7,983 nucleotides of DNA, from contig CANCUC010000031.1 of assembly GCA_947381255.1 (NCBI GenBank), positions 1 through 7,983 of the forward strand, written 5' to 3'. The stretch's first letter is position 1. Each line of letters opens with the position of its first letter. Both the position numbers and the translations under genes were made by a program. The notes under the pieces were generated by a model. The model was not told where the DNA came from. It did no database searches and worked only from the letters and a program-made list of their open reading frames with translations. This DNA comes from Actinomycetota bacterium. Its GTDB lineage: Bacteria; Actinomycetota; Actinomycetes; Nanopelagicales; Nanopelagicaceae. Positions 1 through 6,131 of this stretch are shown one piece after another.

Positions 1-210
1 TTTGTAGATACCCAACGAGTGCCACTCGGAAATTTGATTCCTGGAGATCTCCTCTTCTATTCATACGATGGCTCAGTTCAGAATATTCACCACATCACCA
101 TTTATGCTGGAAATGGCATGATGTGGGAGGCGAACTCAACTCGTACCGGATTGATTTACTCCAGCATGTACAGCGTTAATGGATTGATGCCTTCAGGTGG
201 TCGGGTTTAA
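1..210 (+). CDS. NlpC/P60 family cell-wall peptidase, C-terminal fragment
   Basis: The reading frame is open from the first base, so this is the 3' end of a gene that starts outside the window; 69 codons are visible before TAA. The visible part matches the second half of an NlpC/P60 domain: PGDLLFY at visible codons 14-20, then HHITIYAGNG at 30-39. In this family a Cys-His-polar triad cleaves peptidoglycan stem peptides outside the membrane. The catalytic Cys would lie upstream and cannot be seen. H31 (bases 91-93) aligns with the catalytic His. Twelve residues later, where E. coli Spr has His, this protein has E43 (bases 127-129), the spacing and residue I recall for mycobacterial RipA. The domain sits at the very C-terminus, the usual place in actinobacterial secreted endopeptidases. 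Signal peptide and N-terminal domains are out of view. tilS follows after 16 nt. Family assignment is fairly sure; the exact subfamily is not. Confidence 0.82.
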   Translation, partial: FVDTQRVPLGNLIPGDLLFYSYDGSVQNIHHITIYAGNGMMWEANSTRTGLIYSSMYSVNGLMPSGGRV

Positions 211-214
211 CAAT

Positions 215-227
215 TAGGCTTCGCCTA
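215..227 (+). repeat. Perfect 5-bp hairpin at the tilS start
   Basis: TAGGC (215-219) and GCCTA (223-227) are exact reverse complements separated by TTC. The right arm ends on the A of the tilS ATG. The hairpin fills the place where a Shine-Dalgarno sequence would be expected, and no purine-rich GGAG-like element is present in the 16-nt gap. There is no T-run after it, so it is not a rho-independent terminator. It may be chance, or it may dampen tilS initiation. Confidence 0.4.
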
Positions 228-1183
228 TGAAAGCAACCCTGGCAATCAGGCACGCTCTTCGCCCATGGGTAGTGAGCGCTTCACATCGAATTCTTATTGG
301 CGTATCTGGTGGCGCTGATTCCATGGCTTTGGCGATCGGAACTCTCGCCGAATCTAAAAGCGCTGGCGTGGAAGTAATTGCGATCATCATCGATCATCAA
401 CTTCAAGAAGGTTCGGCAGAGGTAGCGTCAAAAGCGCGCTGGCAATTAATGGAGTGCGGGTTTAGCACGGTTGAAATTGTCCCTGTTGATGTTGAGGTTA
501 CAGATGGGATGGAGAGCTCTGCGCGCCGAGCCCGATATGCAGCATTCGATGTAGCAATCGCTCGTTACCAACCTGATTATTTCTTCTTGGCCCATACTAA
601 AAATGATCAAGCAGAGTCTGTACTTCTCGGCTTAGCGCGTGGATCTGGCACGCGATCGCTCTCGGGAATCGCTGAGGTCAACGGAAAATTTATCCGCCCG
701 CTTCTGGCTATTGATCGCGCTACGACTGAGGCTGCATGTCAGGAGAACTCCATCATCCCTTGGGATGATCCACACAATTCCCAGTTGGCCTATGCCCGGG
801 TTCGCGTCCGCAAAGAGATCTTGCCCTTGATGGAGAGAGATCTCGGACCTGGAATTGTCGATGCCTTGGCCCGCAGCGCCGGGATTTTGCGCGAAGATGC
901 CGACGCCTTAGACCTTCTAGCTGAGGAGTTCATCAAGGGTCAGAACCCCCGCGATCTCCCAATCTCCCTTTTGGAAGGGTTGCCCAAGGCGGTTCGAATC
1001 CGAGTACTGAGGCAGGCTATTTACGAGGCTGGGGCTCCGTTAGGCGCCTTGGGAGCAGATCACCTCGCTCCAGTTGAGGCCTTAATCACGAATTGGCACG
1101 GTCAAGGGGAGATTTCCCTCCCGGGTGGTGTGAAGGTGCTCCGAATTTCGGGCAGACTTTCGCTCTCGCAGCAGATTTCATAA
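227..1183 (+). CDS. tilS: tRNA(Ile)-lysidine synthase
   Basis: TilS uses ATP and lysine to convert C34 of tRNA-Ile(CAU) to lysidine, so that the tRNA is charged with Ile and reads AUA. It is normally essential and cytoplasmic. The 318-residue product has the N-type PP-loop SGGADS at 27-32, IIIDH at 53-57 (the family's VDH motif), ARRARY at 99-104 and HTKNDQAE at 123-130. IRPLL is at 156-160 and DPHN with R191, R193 and R195 at 181-195, the usual DPSN..RNRIR region. The C-terminal part (about 220-318) is short, as in mycobacterial MesJ/TilS, and lacks the extra domain of the longer E. coli and Bacillus enzymes. The ATG at 227 places about 26 residues before the PP-loop, normal for actinobacteria, but has no visible ribosome binding site. 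hpt follows after 18 nt, the standard actinobacterial pairing. Confidence 0.96.
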   Translation: MKATLAIRHALRPWVVSASHRILIGVSGGADSMALAIGTLAESKSAGVEVIAIIIDHQLQEGSAEVASKARWQLMECGFSTVEIVPVDVEVTDGMESSARRARYAAFDVAIARYQPDYFFLAHTKNDQAESVLLGLARGSGTRSLSGIAEVNGKFIRPLLAIDRATTEAACQENSIIPWDDPHNSQLAYARVRVRKEILPLMERDLGPGIVDALARSAGILREDADALDLLAEEFIKGQNPRDLPISLLEGLPKAVRIRVLRQAIYEAGAPLGALGADHLAPVEALITNWHGQGEISLPGGVKVLRISGRLSLSQQIS

Positions 1184-1190
1184 ACTCATA

Positions 1191-1197
1191 AAAGGAG
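1191..1197 (+). promoter_or_regulatory. Ribosome binding site for hpt, fixing its GTG start
   Basis: AAAGGAG lies between the tilS stop and the hpt GTG, with 4 nt between motif and start codon. It is one of the clearest Shine-Dalgarno matches in the window and supports GTG at 1202 as the true start. Confidence 0.75.
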
Positions 1198-1201
1198 CAT
1201 C

Positions 1202-1753
1202 GTGGATTTAACTACCGCAGGCGCAGATATTGATCGCGTCATTGTCACAGCCCCAGAGATTCAGGCGCGGTTGAAAGAGATCGCCCTTCAAGTTGAGGCA
1301 GATTATGCGGGGAAGAATTTATTAGTTATCGGAATTCTTAAAGGCGCTGTCATGACCATGGCTGATTTTGTGCGCTCGCTCAACTGTCATGTTGAGATGG
1401 ATTGGATGGCAGTTACCTCTTACGGCTCAGGAACGAAGTCCAGCGGTGTTGTTCGAATTCTCAAAGATTTAGATCGCGATATCTCGGGCCGCGATGTTTT
1501 GATCATTGAAGACATAGTGGACACAGGATTAACACTTGCCTGGCTCAAATCAAATCTGCAATCACGCGGTACTAAGAGCGTTGAAATTCTCACCATGCTT
1601 CGTAAGCCAGATGCTGCAAAGGTAGAGGTAGATGTGAAGTACGTCGGCTTTGATATCCCTAATGAATTTGTCGTGGGATATGGCTTGGATTATGACGAGA
1701 AGTATCGCAACTTGGACTTCATTGGCATTTTGGCAAAAGAGGTCTACTCGTAA
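1202..1753 (+). CDS. hpt: Hypoxanthine (guanine) phosphoribosyltransferase
   Basis: This purine-salvage enzyme joins hypoxanthine or guanine to PRPP, giving IMP or GMP plus pyrophosphate, in the cytoplasm. The 183-residue product is of normal bacterial length. It shows the pyrophosphate-contact loop LKG at 46-48, the flexible-loop SYG at 73-75, and the PRPP-binding signature IIEDIVDTGLT at 101-111 with the acidic pair E103-D104. The family's C-terminal block is also present: VGFDIPNEF at 148-156, then VGYGLDYDEKYRNL at 158-171, which closes over the purine. The start is GTG, set by a good AAAGGAG just upstream. The tilS-hpt-ftsH order is standard in Actinobacteria, and co-transcription with tilS is likely given the 18-nt gap. 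Which purine it prefers cannot be read from the sequence. Confidence 0.96.
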   Translation: MDLTTAGADIDRVIVTAPEIQARLKEIALQVEADYAGKNLLVIGILKGAVMTMADFVRSLNCHVEMDWMAVTSYGSGTKSSGVVRILKDLDRDISGRDVLIIEDIVDTGLTLAWLKSNLQSRGTKSVEILTMLRKPDAAKVEVDVKYVGFDIPNEFVVGYGLDYDEKYRNLDFIGILAKEVYS

Positions 1754-1772
1754 GAAGTGGAATAAATTCTTA
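1751..1772 (+). repeat. Short AT-rich inverted repeat after hpt
   Basis: TAAGAA (1751-1756, containing the hpt stop codon) is the exact reverse complement of TTCTTA (1767-1772), with a 10-nt loop. The stem has only two G-C... type pairs' worth of strength (one G-C pair per arm), and no T-run follows, so it is unlikely to terminate transcription by itself. It is recorded because it lies at the left end of the longest non-coding gap here. Confidence 0.25.
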
Positions 1773-1820
1773 ACCCTATCCGTTCCCCGTTAGTAAGAGA
1801 GTAGATAACAGAGAAGAGCA
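1754..1820 (+). other. 67-nt hpt-ftsH gap, possible ftsH promoter region
   Basis: This is the longest intergenic stretch in the window and the likeliest place for a separate ftsH promoter. I see no convincing pair of boxes. TTAACC at 1770-1775 matches 4 of 6 bases of TTGACA, but the best nearby -10-like words (TAGTAA at 1791-1796, GATAAC at 1804-1809) are poor or badly spaced. The stretch just before the ftsH ATG (1810-1818) is purine-rich without a good GGAG, and ends 2 nt before the start. The promoter call is therefore an inference from gap length only. Confidence 0.25.
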
Positions 1821-3845
1821 ATGGCAGATAAAAAGATAAAGATTCCTCGTAAGCGAGTGCGCAAGATGATGCGCGGTCCACTCTTTTGGATTGTCCTTGC
1901 ACTCATTTTGGTTGTTGCACTCGGAAGAATCTCGGGAAGTGGTGCCACCTACACCCAGGTGGATACATCCACCATCTTGGCAGAGATTTCTCAGAACAAA
2001 GTTGAATCTGCTCTCATCATCGATAAAGATCAGAAGATTCAGATCATTCTCAAAAAGGGTGAAACAGTTAATGGTGCCAACCACCTGGTCGCCTCATATG
2101 TTGCTAATGAAGAGGCGCAGATTACTGAGCTGCTCACAAGCAATCCTCCAACCAAGGCTTGGAATGTAAAGGTTCCAACAACTTCATTCCTCGCCTCTCT
2201 CTTCTTTAGCTTTGCGCCATTCTTGGTAATTGGTTTTATCCTCTTGCTCTTCATGTCCAACTCTCAAGGTGGAAATCGCATCTTCTCCTTTGGACGATCG
2301 AAGGCGAAGTTGCAATCAAAGGAAGCCCCTAAGAGCACATTTGCCGATGTTGCTGGTGCCGATGAAGCGGTCGCCGAGCTCCGTGAAATTAAAGATTTCC
2401 TCTCAGATCCCAAGAAATATCAGGATATTGGAGCGAAGATTCCAAAGGGAGTTCTGCTTTATGGCCCTCCAGGAACCGGTAAAACGCTGCTTGCCAGAGC
2501 TGTCGCCGGGGAAGCGAATGTTCCATTCTTCTCAATCTCTGGCTCTGAATTCGTCGAGATGTTTGTCGGCGTTGGAGCTTCTCGCGTCCGAGATCTCTTT
2601 AATCAAGCTAAAGAAGCTGCTCCCGCCATCATCTTCGTCGATGAAATTGACGCCGTTGGAAGACAGCGCGGTGCTGGATTGGGTGGCGGAAACGATGAAC
2701 GCGAACAGACCCTTAACCAACTCCTTGTTGAGATGGATGGATTTGAAGCAAATACTCAAGTCATCTTGATTGCTGCAACAAACCGCCCAGATGTTTTAGA
2801 TCCAGCAATTTTGCGTCCGGGTCGCTTTGATCGTCAGATTCCAGTTGATCGCCCTGATCTCTTGGGAAGAAAAGCGATTTTGGAAGTTCACGCTCAGGGC
2901 AAGCCAATTGCAAAGAGCGTAGATCTGATGGCTATTGCCAAGCGCACTCCTGGATTTACCGGCGCTGATTTAGCAAATGTATTAAATGAAGCGGCACTAT
3001 TAACGGCTCGTGAAAATGCCAAGGTAATTACAACCATGGCTCTTGATGAATCTATTGATCGGGTGATGGCTGGTCCACAACGTACCAGTCGTCTGATGAC
3101 TGAGGAAGAGCGTCGCATCACCGCGTATCACGAAGGTGGTCACGCACTCGTTGCGCATGCGCTTCCTAATACTGATCCCGTTCATAAAATTACAATCATG
3201 CCGCGTGGACGTGCGCTCGGTTACACAATGGTTCTTCCCGATGAAGATCGCTATGCCACCACTCGTAATCAGATGCTCGATCAGCTCTCATATTCACTTG
3301 GTGGTCGCGCCGCTGAAGAGTTGATCTTCCATGATCCAACGACTGGCGCCTCAAATGATATTGAGAAGGCCACAAATCTCGCTCGCGCCATGGTTACTCA
3401 ATATGGAATGACCGAACGTATCGGCGCAATTAAATTGGGAACGGGGGATAGTGACCCATTCCTCGGTCGCGATTATGGACATCAACGCGATTACTCTGAA
3501 GAGATTGCTGGCGTTATTGATGAAGAGATTCACTCTCTGATTGAGAACGCACACCAAGAAGCTTTTAATATTCTGGTGCAAAACCGTGAAATTCTAGATG
3601 CGCTTGTTGTTGAATTGTTAGAGCGTGAGACTCTTCTTAAGGAAGATATTGAGCGAATTTTTGCAAAGGTAACGATGGTTGAATCGCGTCCAGCGTGGAC
3701 CGGCTCTCCAAACCGCACCCCATCAACTATTCCTCCCGTTGGTTTAGTCTCTGCAAAGCCACAAGTAGATCCTGAAGCTGAAGTGGCAAAGCCAGTCCGC
3801 AAACCTCGCAAGAAAGCTGTTGCGCCTCCTGCTGAGCAGGAGTAG
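1821..3845 (+). CDS. ftsH: ATP-dependent zinc metalloprotease FtsH
   Basis: FtsH is a hexameric inner-membrane AAA+ protease that unfolds and degrades unneeded membrane proteins and some soluble regulators. In order, the 674 residues show a basic cytoplasmic N-terminus (1-19), a first membrane segment (about 20-35), a small extracytoplasmic domain (about 38-120) and a second membrane segment (about 123-144). The AAA+ module has Walker A GPPGTGKT (215-222), pore loop FVG (248-250), Walker B IIFVDEID (270-277) and second region of homology (318-338) with arginines R335 and R338. The zinc site is H437-E-G-G-H441 plus D513. HEGGH instead of the commoner HEAGH is, from memory, normal in mycobacterial FtsH. 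The C-terminal tail (about 620-674) is rich in Pro, Lys and Ala and looks disordered. All catalytic residues are intact. The 67-nt upstream gap allows its own promoter; folE starts 9 nt after its stop. Confidence 0.98.
   Translation: MADKKIKIPRKRVRKMMRGPLFWIVLALILVVALGRISGSGATYTQVDTSTILAEISQNKVESALIIDKDQKIQIILKKGETVNGANHLVASYVANEEAQITELLTSNPPTKAWNVKVPTTSFLASLFFSFAPFLVIGFILLLFMSNSQGGNRIFSFGRSKAKLQSKEAPKSTFADVAGADEAVAELREIKDFLSDPKKYQDIGAKIPKGVLLYGPPGTGKTLLARAVAGEANVPFFSISGSEFVEMFVGVGASRVRDLFNQAKEAAPAIIFVDEIDAVGRQRGAGLGGGNDEREQTLNQLLVEMDGFEANTQVILIAATNRPDVLDPAILRPGRFDRQIPVDRPDLLGRKAILEVHAQGKPIAKSVDLMAIAKRTPGFTGADLANVLNEAALLTARENAKVITTMALDESIDRVMAGPQRTSRLMTEEERRITAYHEGGHALVAHALPNTDPVHKITIMPRGRALGYTMVLPDEDRYATTRNQMLDQLSYSLGGRAAEELIFHDPTTGASNDIEKATNLARAMVTQYGMTERIGAIKLGTGDSDPFLGRDYGHQRDYSEEIAGVIDEEIHSLIENAHQEAFNILVQNREILDALVVELLERETLLKEDIERIFAKVTMVESRPAWTGSPNRTPSTIPPVGLVSAKPQVDPEAEVAKPVRKPRKKAVAPPAEQE
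3838..3842 (+). promoter_or_regulatory. Ribosome binding site for folE inside the ftsH end
   Basis: AGGAG lies in the last codons of ftsH, immediately before its TAG, 12 nt ahead of the folE ATG. The spacing is slightly long but it is the only SD-like element, and it supports ATG 3855 over the in-frame ATG at 3882. Confidence 0.55.
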
Positions 3846-3854
3846 CCCACGATT

Positions 3855-4481
3855 ATGAGCGATGAGATCAATTCCGTCTCGATGGGTCCGCGGGATGGAA
3901 ATGCCAGATCTGACTTTGATCAGGCGCGCGCCGAACGTGCTGTCACCGAACTTCTCCTTGCGATTGGAGAGGATCCCACTCGCGACGGCTTGAGAGATAC
4001 GCCGGCTCGAGTTGCTCGTGCATACCGCGAGAACTTTGAAGGGCTGTGGCAAAAGCCTGAAGATATTTTGACGACCACCTTCGATATTGGACATAAAGAG
4101 TTAGTGATTGTGCGGGATATCGAAGTCTTTTCGCACTGTGAGCATCACCTCACCCCTTTTCATGGGGTTGCCCACATCGGTTACATACCTGGTGAGTCTG
4201 GACGAATCACTGGTATCTCGAAATTAGCCAGACTTGTAGATCTCTATTCAAGAAGGCCACAAGTTCAAGAGCGCTTAACAACTCAAATTGCCGATGCGAT
4301 GGTAGAAATTTTGAAACCTGCTGGAGTAATCGTAATTATCGATTGCGAACATCTATGTATGTCGATGCGCGGAGTTAAGAAATCGCAGGCACGAACCACC
4401 ACTTCCGCGGTTCGAGGACATTTACGAAATGCCGCGACGCGCGCAGAAGCTATGGCACTCATCACCGCTGCAGATCGCTAA
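3855..4481 (+). CDS. folE: GTP cyclohydrolase I
   Basis: FolE opens the folate pathway, converting GTP to 7,8-dihydroneopterin triphosphate plus formate. The 208-residue product is a full-length type I enzyme. The N-terminal helical part includes GEDPTRDGLRDTPARV (38-53). The catalytic domain has HCEHHLTPFHG (94-104), where C95 and H98 align with the zinc ligands of the E. coli enzyme, and CEHLCM (164-169), where C168 is the third ligand. H97 and H166 match the catalytic histidines. QERLT (138-142) is also conserved. Because both zinc cysteines are present, this is the zinc-dependent FolE1 form, not the FolE2 family. The first 20 residues are variable and may be disordered. It follows ftsH closely, and its stop overlaps the folP start by 1 nt (TAATG), so the four fol genes are probably made from one message. 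Confidence 0.97.
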   Translation: MSDEINSVSMGPRDGNARSDFDQARAERAVTELLLAIGEDPTRDGLRDTPARVARAYRENFEGLWQKPEDILTTTFDIGHKELVIVRDIEVFSHCEHHLTPFHGVAHIGYIPGESGRITGISKLARLVDLYSRRPQVQERLTTQIADAMVEILKPAGVIVIIDCEHLCMSMRGVKKSQARTTTSAVRGHLRNAATRAEAMALITAADR

Positions 4482-5287
4482 TGGCCGATACTCAAGAAAC
4501 TTTGGTGATGGGCATTCTCAATGTCACGCCAGATTCTTTTGCTGATGGAGGGCGCCACTTCTCTCTCAACGATGCAGTTGCCCGCGCCGAGGCGATGGTT
4601 GCAGAAGGTGTAAATATTATTGATGTAGGCGGTGAATCCACTCGTCCTGGATCATCGCGCATAAGTGCGGATGAGGAGAGCGCTCGAGTCATTCCAGTAA
4701 TTGAAGCGATCAAGGAGCTTGGCGCAACCATCAGTATTGATACAACGAGAGCTGAAATTGCTAAGGAGGCAATCGCTAAAGGCGCCAGCATTGTTAACGA
4801 TATTAGCGGCGGTCTTCAAGATTCGGCGATGGTGAAGGTGCTCTCCTCGCATCCTGAGGTGCAATACATTGCAATGCATTGGCGAGGCGAATCCAAAGAT
4901 ATGCAATCACGAGCTATCTATAAGGATGTGGTTCGGGAGGTTCGAGAGGAACTCGAAGCACGCGCCTTCGCTTTAGTAGAGGCGGGTATTTCACCTGATC
5001 AACTAATCCTTGATCCAGGAATCGGATTTGCTAAGACGAGTGAACATAACTGGGAGCTACTTCGCAATATCGATCGCATCCAGCTTTTAGGTTATCCCGT
5101 TCTAGTGGGGGTATCTCGAAAGCGTTTCTTGGGTGAATTACTGGGTGGCGCGGAGCCTGATCAGCGAGATGACGCTAGCGTTGCTATTACAACTGAATTA
5201 GCTCGCAAGGGAATTTGGGGAGTACGAACGCACAGCGTGAAACCACATGTTGACGCAATCAAAGTCGTGAAGGAGCTTTACAGATGA
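4481..5287 (+). CDS. folP: Dihydropteroate synthase
   Basis: FolP condenses 6-hydroxymethyl-7,8-dihydropterin pyrophosphate with p-aminobenzoate to give 7,8-dihydropteroate; it is the sulfonamide target. The 268-residue TIM-barrel shows all family blocks: GILNVTPDSF (11-20) with N14, then DGG (22-24); DVGGESTRPGS (48-58); SIDTTR (85-90) with D87; VNDISGG (105-111) with N106; MHWRG (132-136); DPGIGFAK (178-185) with D178 and K185; SRKRF (212-216); and R249-T-H251 near the end. These pterin and pABA contact positions look intact, so I read it as an active FolP1 rather than the inactive FolP2 paralogue of mycobacteria. Start and folE stop share one base, with no separate Shine-Dalgarno, which suggests translational coupling. 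Confidence 0.97.
   Translation: MADTQETLVMGILNVTPDSFADGGRHFSLNDAVARAEAMVAEGVNIIDVGGESTRPGSSRISADEESARVIPVIEAIKELGATISIDTTRAEIAKEAIAKGASIVNDISGGLQDSAMVKVLSSHPEVQYIAMHWRGESKDMQSRAIYKDVVREVREELEARAFALVEAGISPDQLILDPGIGFAKTSEHNWELLRNIDRIQLLGYPVLVGVSRKRFLGELLGGAEPDQRDDASVAITTELARKGIWGVRTHSVKPHVDAIKVVKELYR
5270..5275 (+). promoter_or_regulatory. Ribosome binding site for folB inside folP
   Basis: AAGGAG lies in the final codons of folP, 8 nt before the folB ATG. The spacing is ideal and confirms the ATG at 5284, which overlaps the folP stop by 4 nt (ATGA). Confidence 0.7.
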
Positions 5288-5643
5288 GTGACTTTATTGA
5301 AATTGAAGGCATCTCAGGATTTGGCTATCACGGATTATTTGATCATGAACGCAAGAATGGACAGAGCTTCTCGGCAGATGTGAAATTAGAGCTCAAAGAT
5401 AAGAAAGCTTCAAAGAGTGATGAGATCAGCGATGCTGTCGATTATTCCCAGGTAATTAAAGTTGTGCATCAGATATTGATCGGGGAACCAGTGAACCTAA
5501 TCGAGCACTTGGCGCAGATTATCGCCAACGCGCTTCTTGAAAGATTCGCCCTTGATTCCGTTGAGGTTGTAGTTCACAAAGCAAATGCACCTGTGGGTCT
5601 GCCCGTCCGGGATATTGCAGTTCGAATTAAGCGCAGCAAATGA
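5284..5643 (+). CDS. folB: Dihydroneopterin aldolase
   Basis: FolB cleaves 7,8-dihydroneopterin to 6-hydroxymethyl-7,8-dihydropterin and glycolaldehyde; the family works as a ring-shaped oligomer. The 119-residue product is of normal length. It opens with the family's GYHGLFDHER block (14-23). E22, Y54 (in DAVDYSQV), E74 (in LIEHLAQ) and K99 (in HKANAP) match the substrate-binding and catalytic positions known from the S. aureus enzyme almost residue for residue. The conserved Q27 and F29 after E22 are also present. It overlaps folP by 4 nt at its start and folK by 4 nt at its end, the tightest packing in the window. The phosphatase that must remove triphosphate between FolE and FolB is not encoded here. 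Confidence 0.95.
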   Translation: MSDFIEIEGISGFGYHGLFDHERKNGQSFSADVKLELKDKKASKSDEISDAVDYSQVIKVVHQILIGEPVNLIEHLAQIIANALLERFALDSVEVVVHKANAPVGLPVRDIAVRIKRSK

Positions 5644-6089
5644 AGGTCGTCATCGCACTCGGTTCAAATATCGGTGACACCAACTCCCACCTTCATCACG
5701 CTATTGACGAACTGGCGAAACATATTGAAGTCACAGCAGTCTCTAGTTTCTATAAAACTGCCCCAGTGGGTGGTCCCGCTCAAGATGATTTCTTAAATGC
5801 TGTTCTTGTAGGTCAATCAGAGATGGACCCGCTAGACCTCTTGGTAGAGATGCAAGAGATCGAGGCTATGGCCGGTCGCACTCGAGATATCCATTGGGGT
5901 CCTCGCACCTTGGACCTGGACTTAATCTCATTTGGTGACCACGAGATAAACGAGCCACATTTGGAGATTCCTCACCCACGCGCTCATGAGCGAGCCTTCG
6001 TCTTAGAACCATGGCTTGAGATAGATCCCGAAGCTGAGTTGATCGGTCACGGATTTATCAAAGATCTCCTCGCCCAATTGAAGGGGTAA
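5640..6089 (+). CDS. folK: 6-hydroxymethyl-7,8-dihydropterin pyrophosphokinase
   Basis: FolK transfers pyrophosphate from ATP to 6-hydroxymethyl-7,8-dihydropterin, giving the FolP substrate. The 149-residue monomer shows GSNIGD (8-13), YKTAPVGG (38-45), DFLNAV (50-55), and the signature GPRTLDLDL (87-95) in which D92 and D94 bind the two magnesium ions. IPHPRAHERAFVLEP (110-124) follows and ends the conserved core. Length and motifs match a stand-alone enzyme; in some organisms it is fused to FolB or FolP, but here it is a separate gene. The ATG overlaps the folB stop by 4 nt (ATGA) and has no good Shine-Dalgarno, so reinitiation after folB is likely. Its TAA is in the same frame as panC, 42 nt downstream. 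Confidence 0.96.
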   Translation: MKVVIALGSNIGDTNSHLHHAIDELAKHIEVTAVSSFYKTAPVGGPAQDDFLNAVLVGQSEMDPLDLLVEMQEIEAMAGRTRDIHWGPRTLDLDLISFGDHEINEPHLEIPHPRAHERAFVLEPWLEIDPEAELIGHGFIKDLLAQLKG

Positions 6090-6114
6090 ACTTTTCTTCT
6101 TAGCCCGGTACCCC

Positions 6115-6127
6115 GAAAGGACTGGAG
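6115..6127 (+). promoter_or_regulatory. Ribosome binding region for panC
   Basis: Two SD-like words precede the panC ATG: GAAAGGA (6115-6121, 10 nt away) and GGAG (6124-6127, 4 nt away). Together they support ATG 6132 as a genuine start. No earlier in-frame ATG, GTG or TTG exists after the folK stop. Confidence 0.55.
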
Positions 6128-6131
6128 CACC

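Noticed and set aside
653..660. GCGATCGC palindrome, identical to the cyanobacterial HIP1 word
   Set aside because: It is a single occurrence inside tilS coding sequence, and the gene order is actinobacterial; chance is enough to explain it.
2230..2769. Second + frame of 179 codons inside ftsH
   Set aside because: The ftsH frame over the same bases encodes the Walker A, pore and Walker B motifs; the alternative is Ser/Leu-rich with no domain.
3129..3143. HEGGH instead of HEAGH zinc motif in FtsH as a possible defect
   Set aside because: Both His ligands, the catalytic Glu and the distal Asp are present, and the Gly variant is, to my knowledge, normal in actinobacterial FtsH.
3744..4094. Long minus-strand frame across the ftsH-folE junction (116 codons)
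   Set aside because: It lies opposite two strongly conserved genes, has no recognisable motif and no ribosome binding context; it is a shadow of their codon usage.
6078..6106. Possible panC promoter: TTGAAG at the folK end with TAGCCC downstream
   Set aside because: The -35-like word is fair but the -10-like word matches only two bases of TATAAT, so read-through from the fol genes is simpler.
6103..6131. GC-rich tract with the GGTACC palindrome between folK and panC as a terminator
   Set aside because: The palindrome has no loop, no longer stem forms around it, and no T-run follows.
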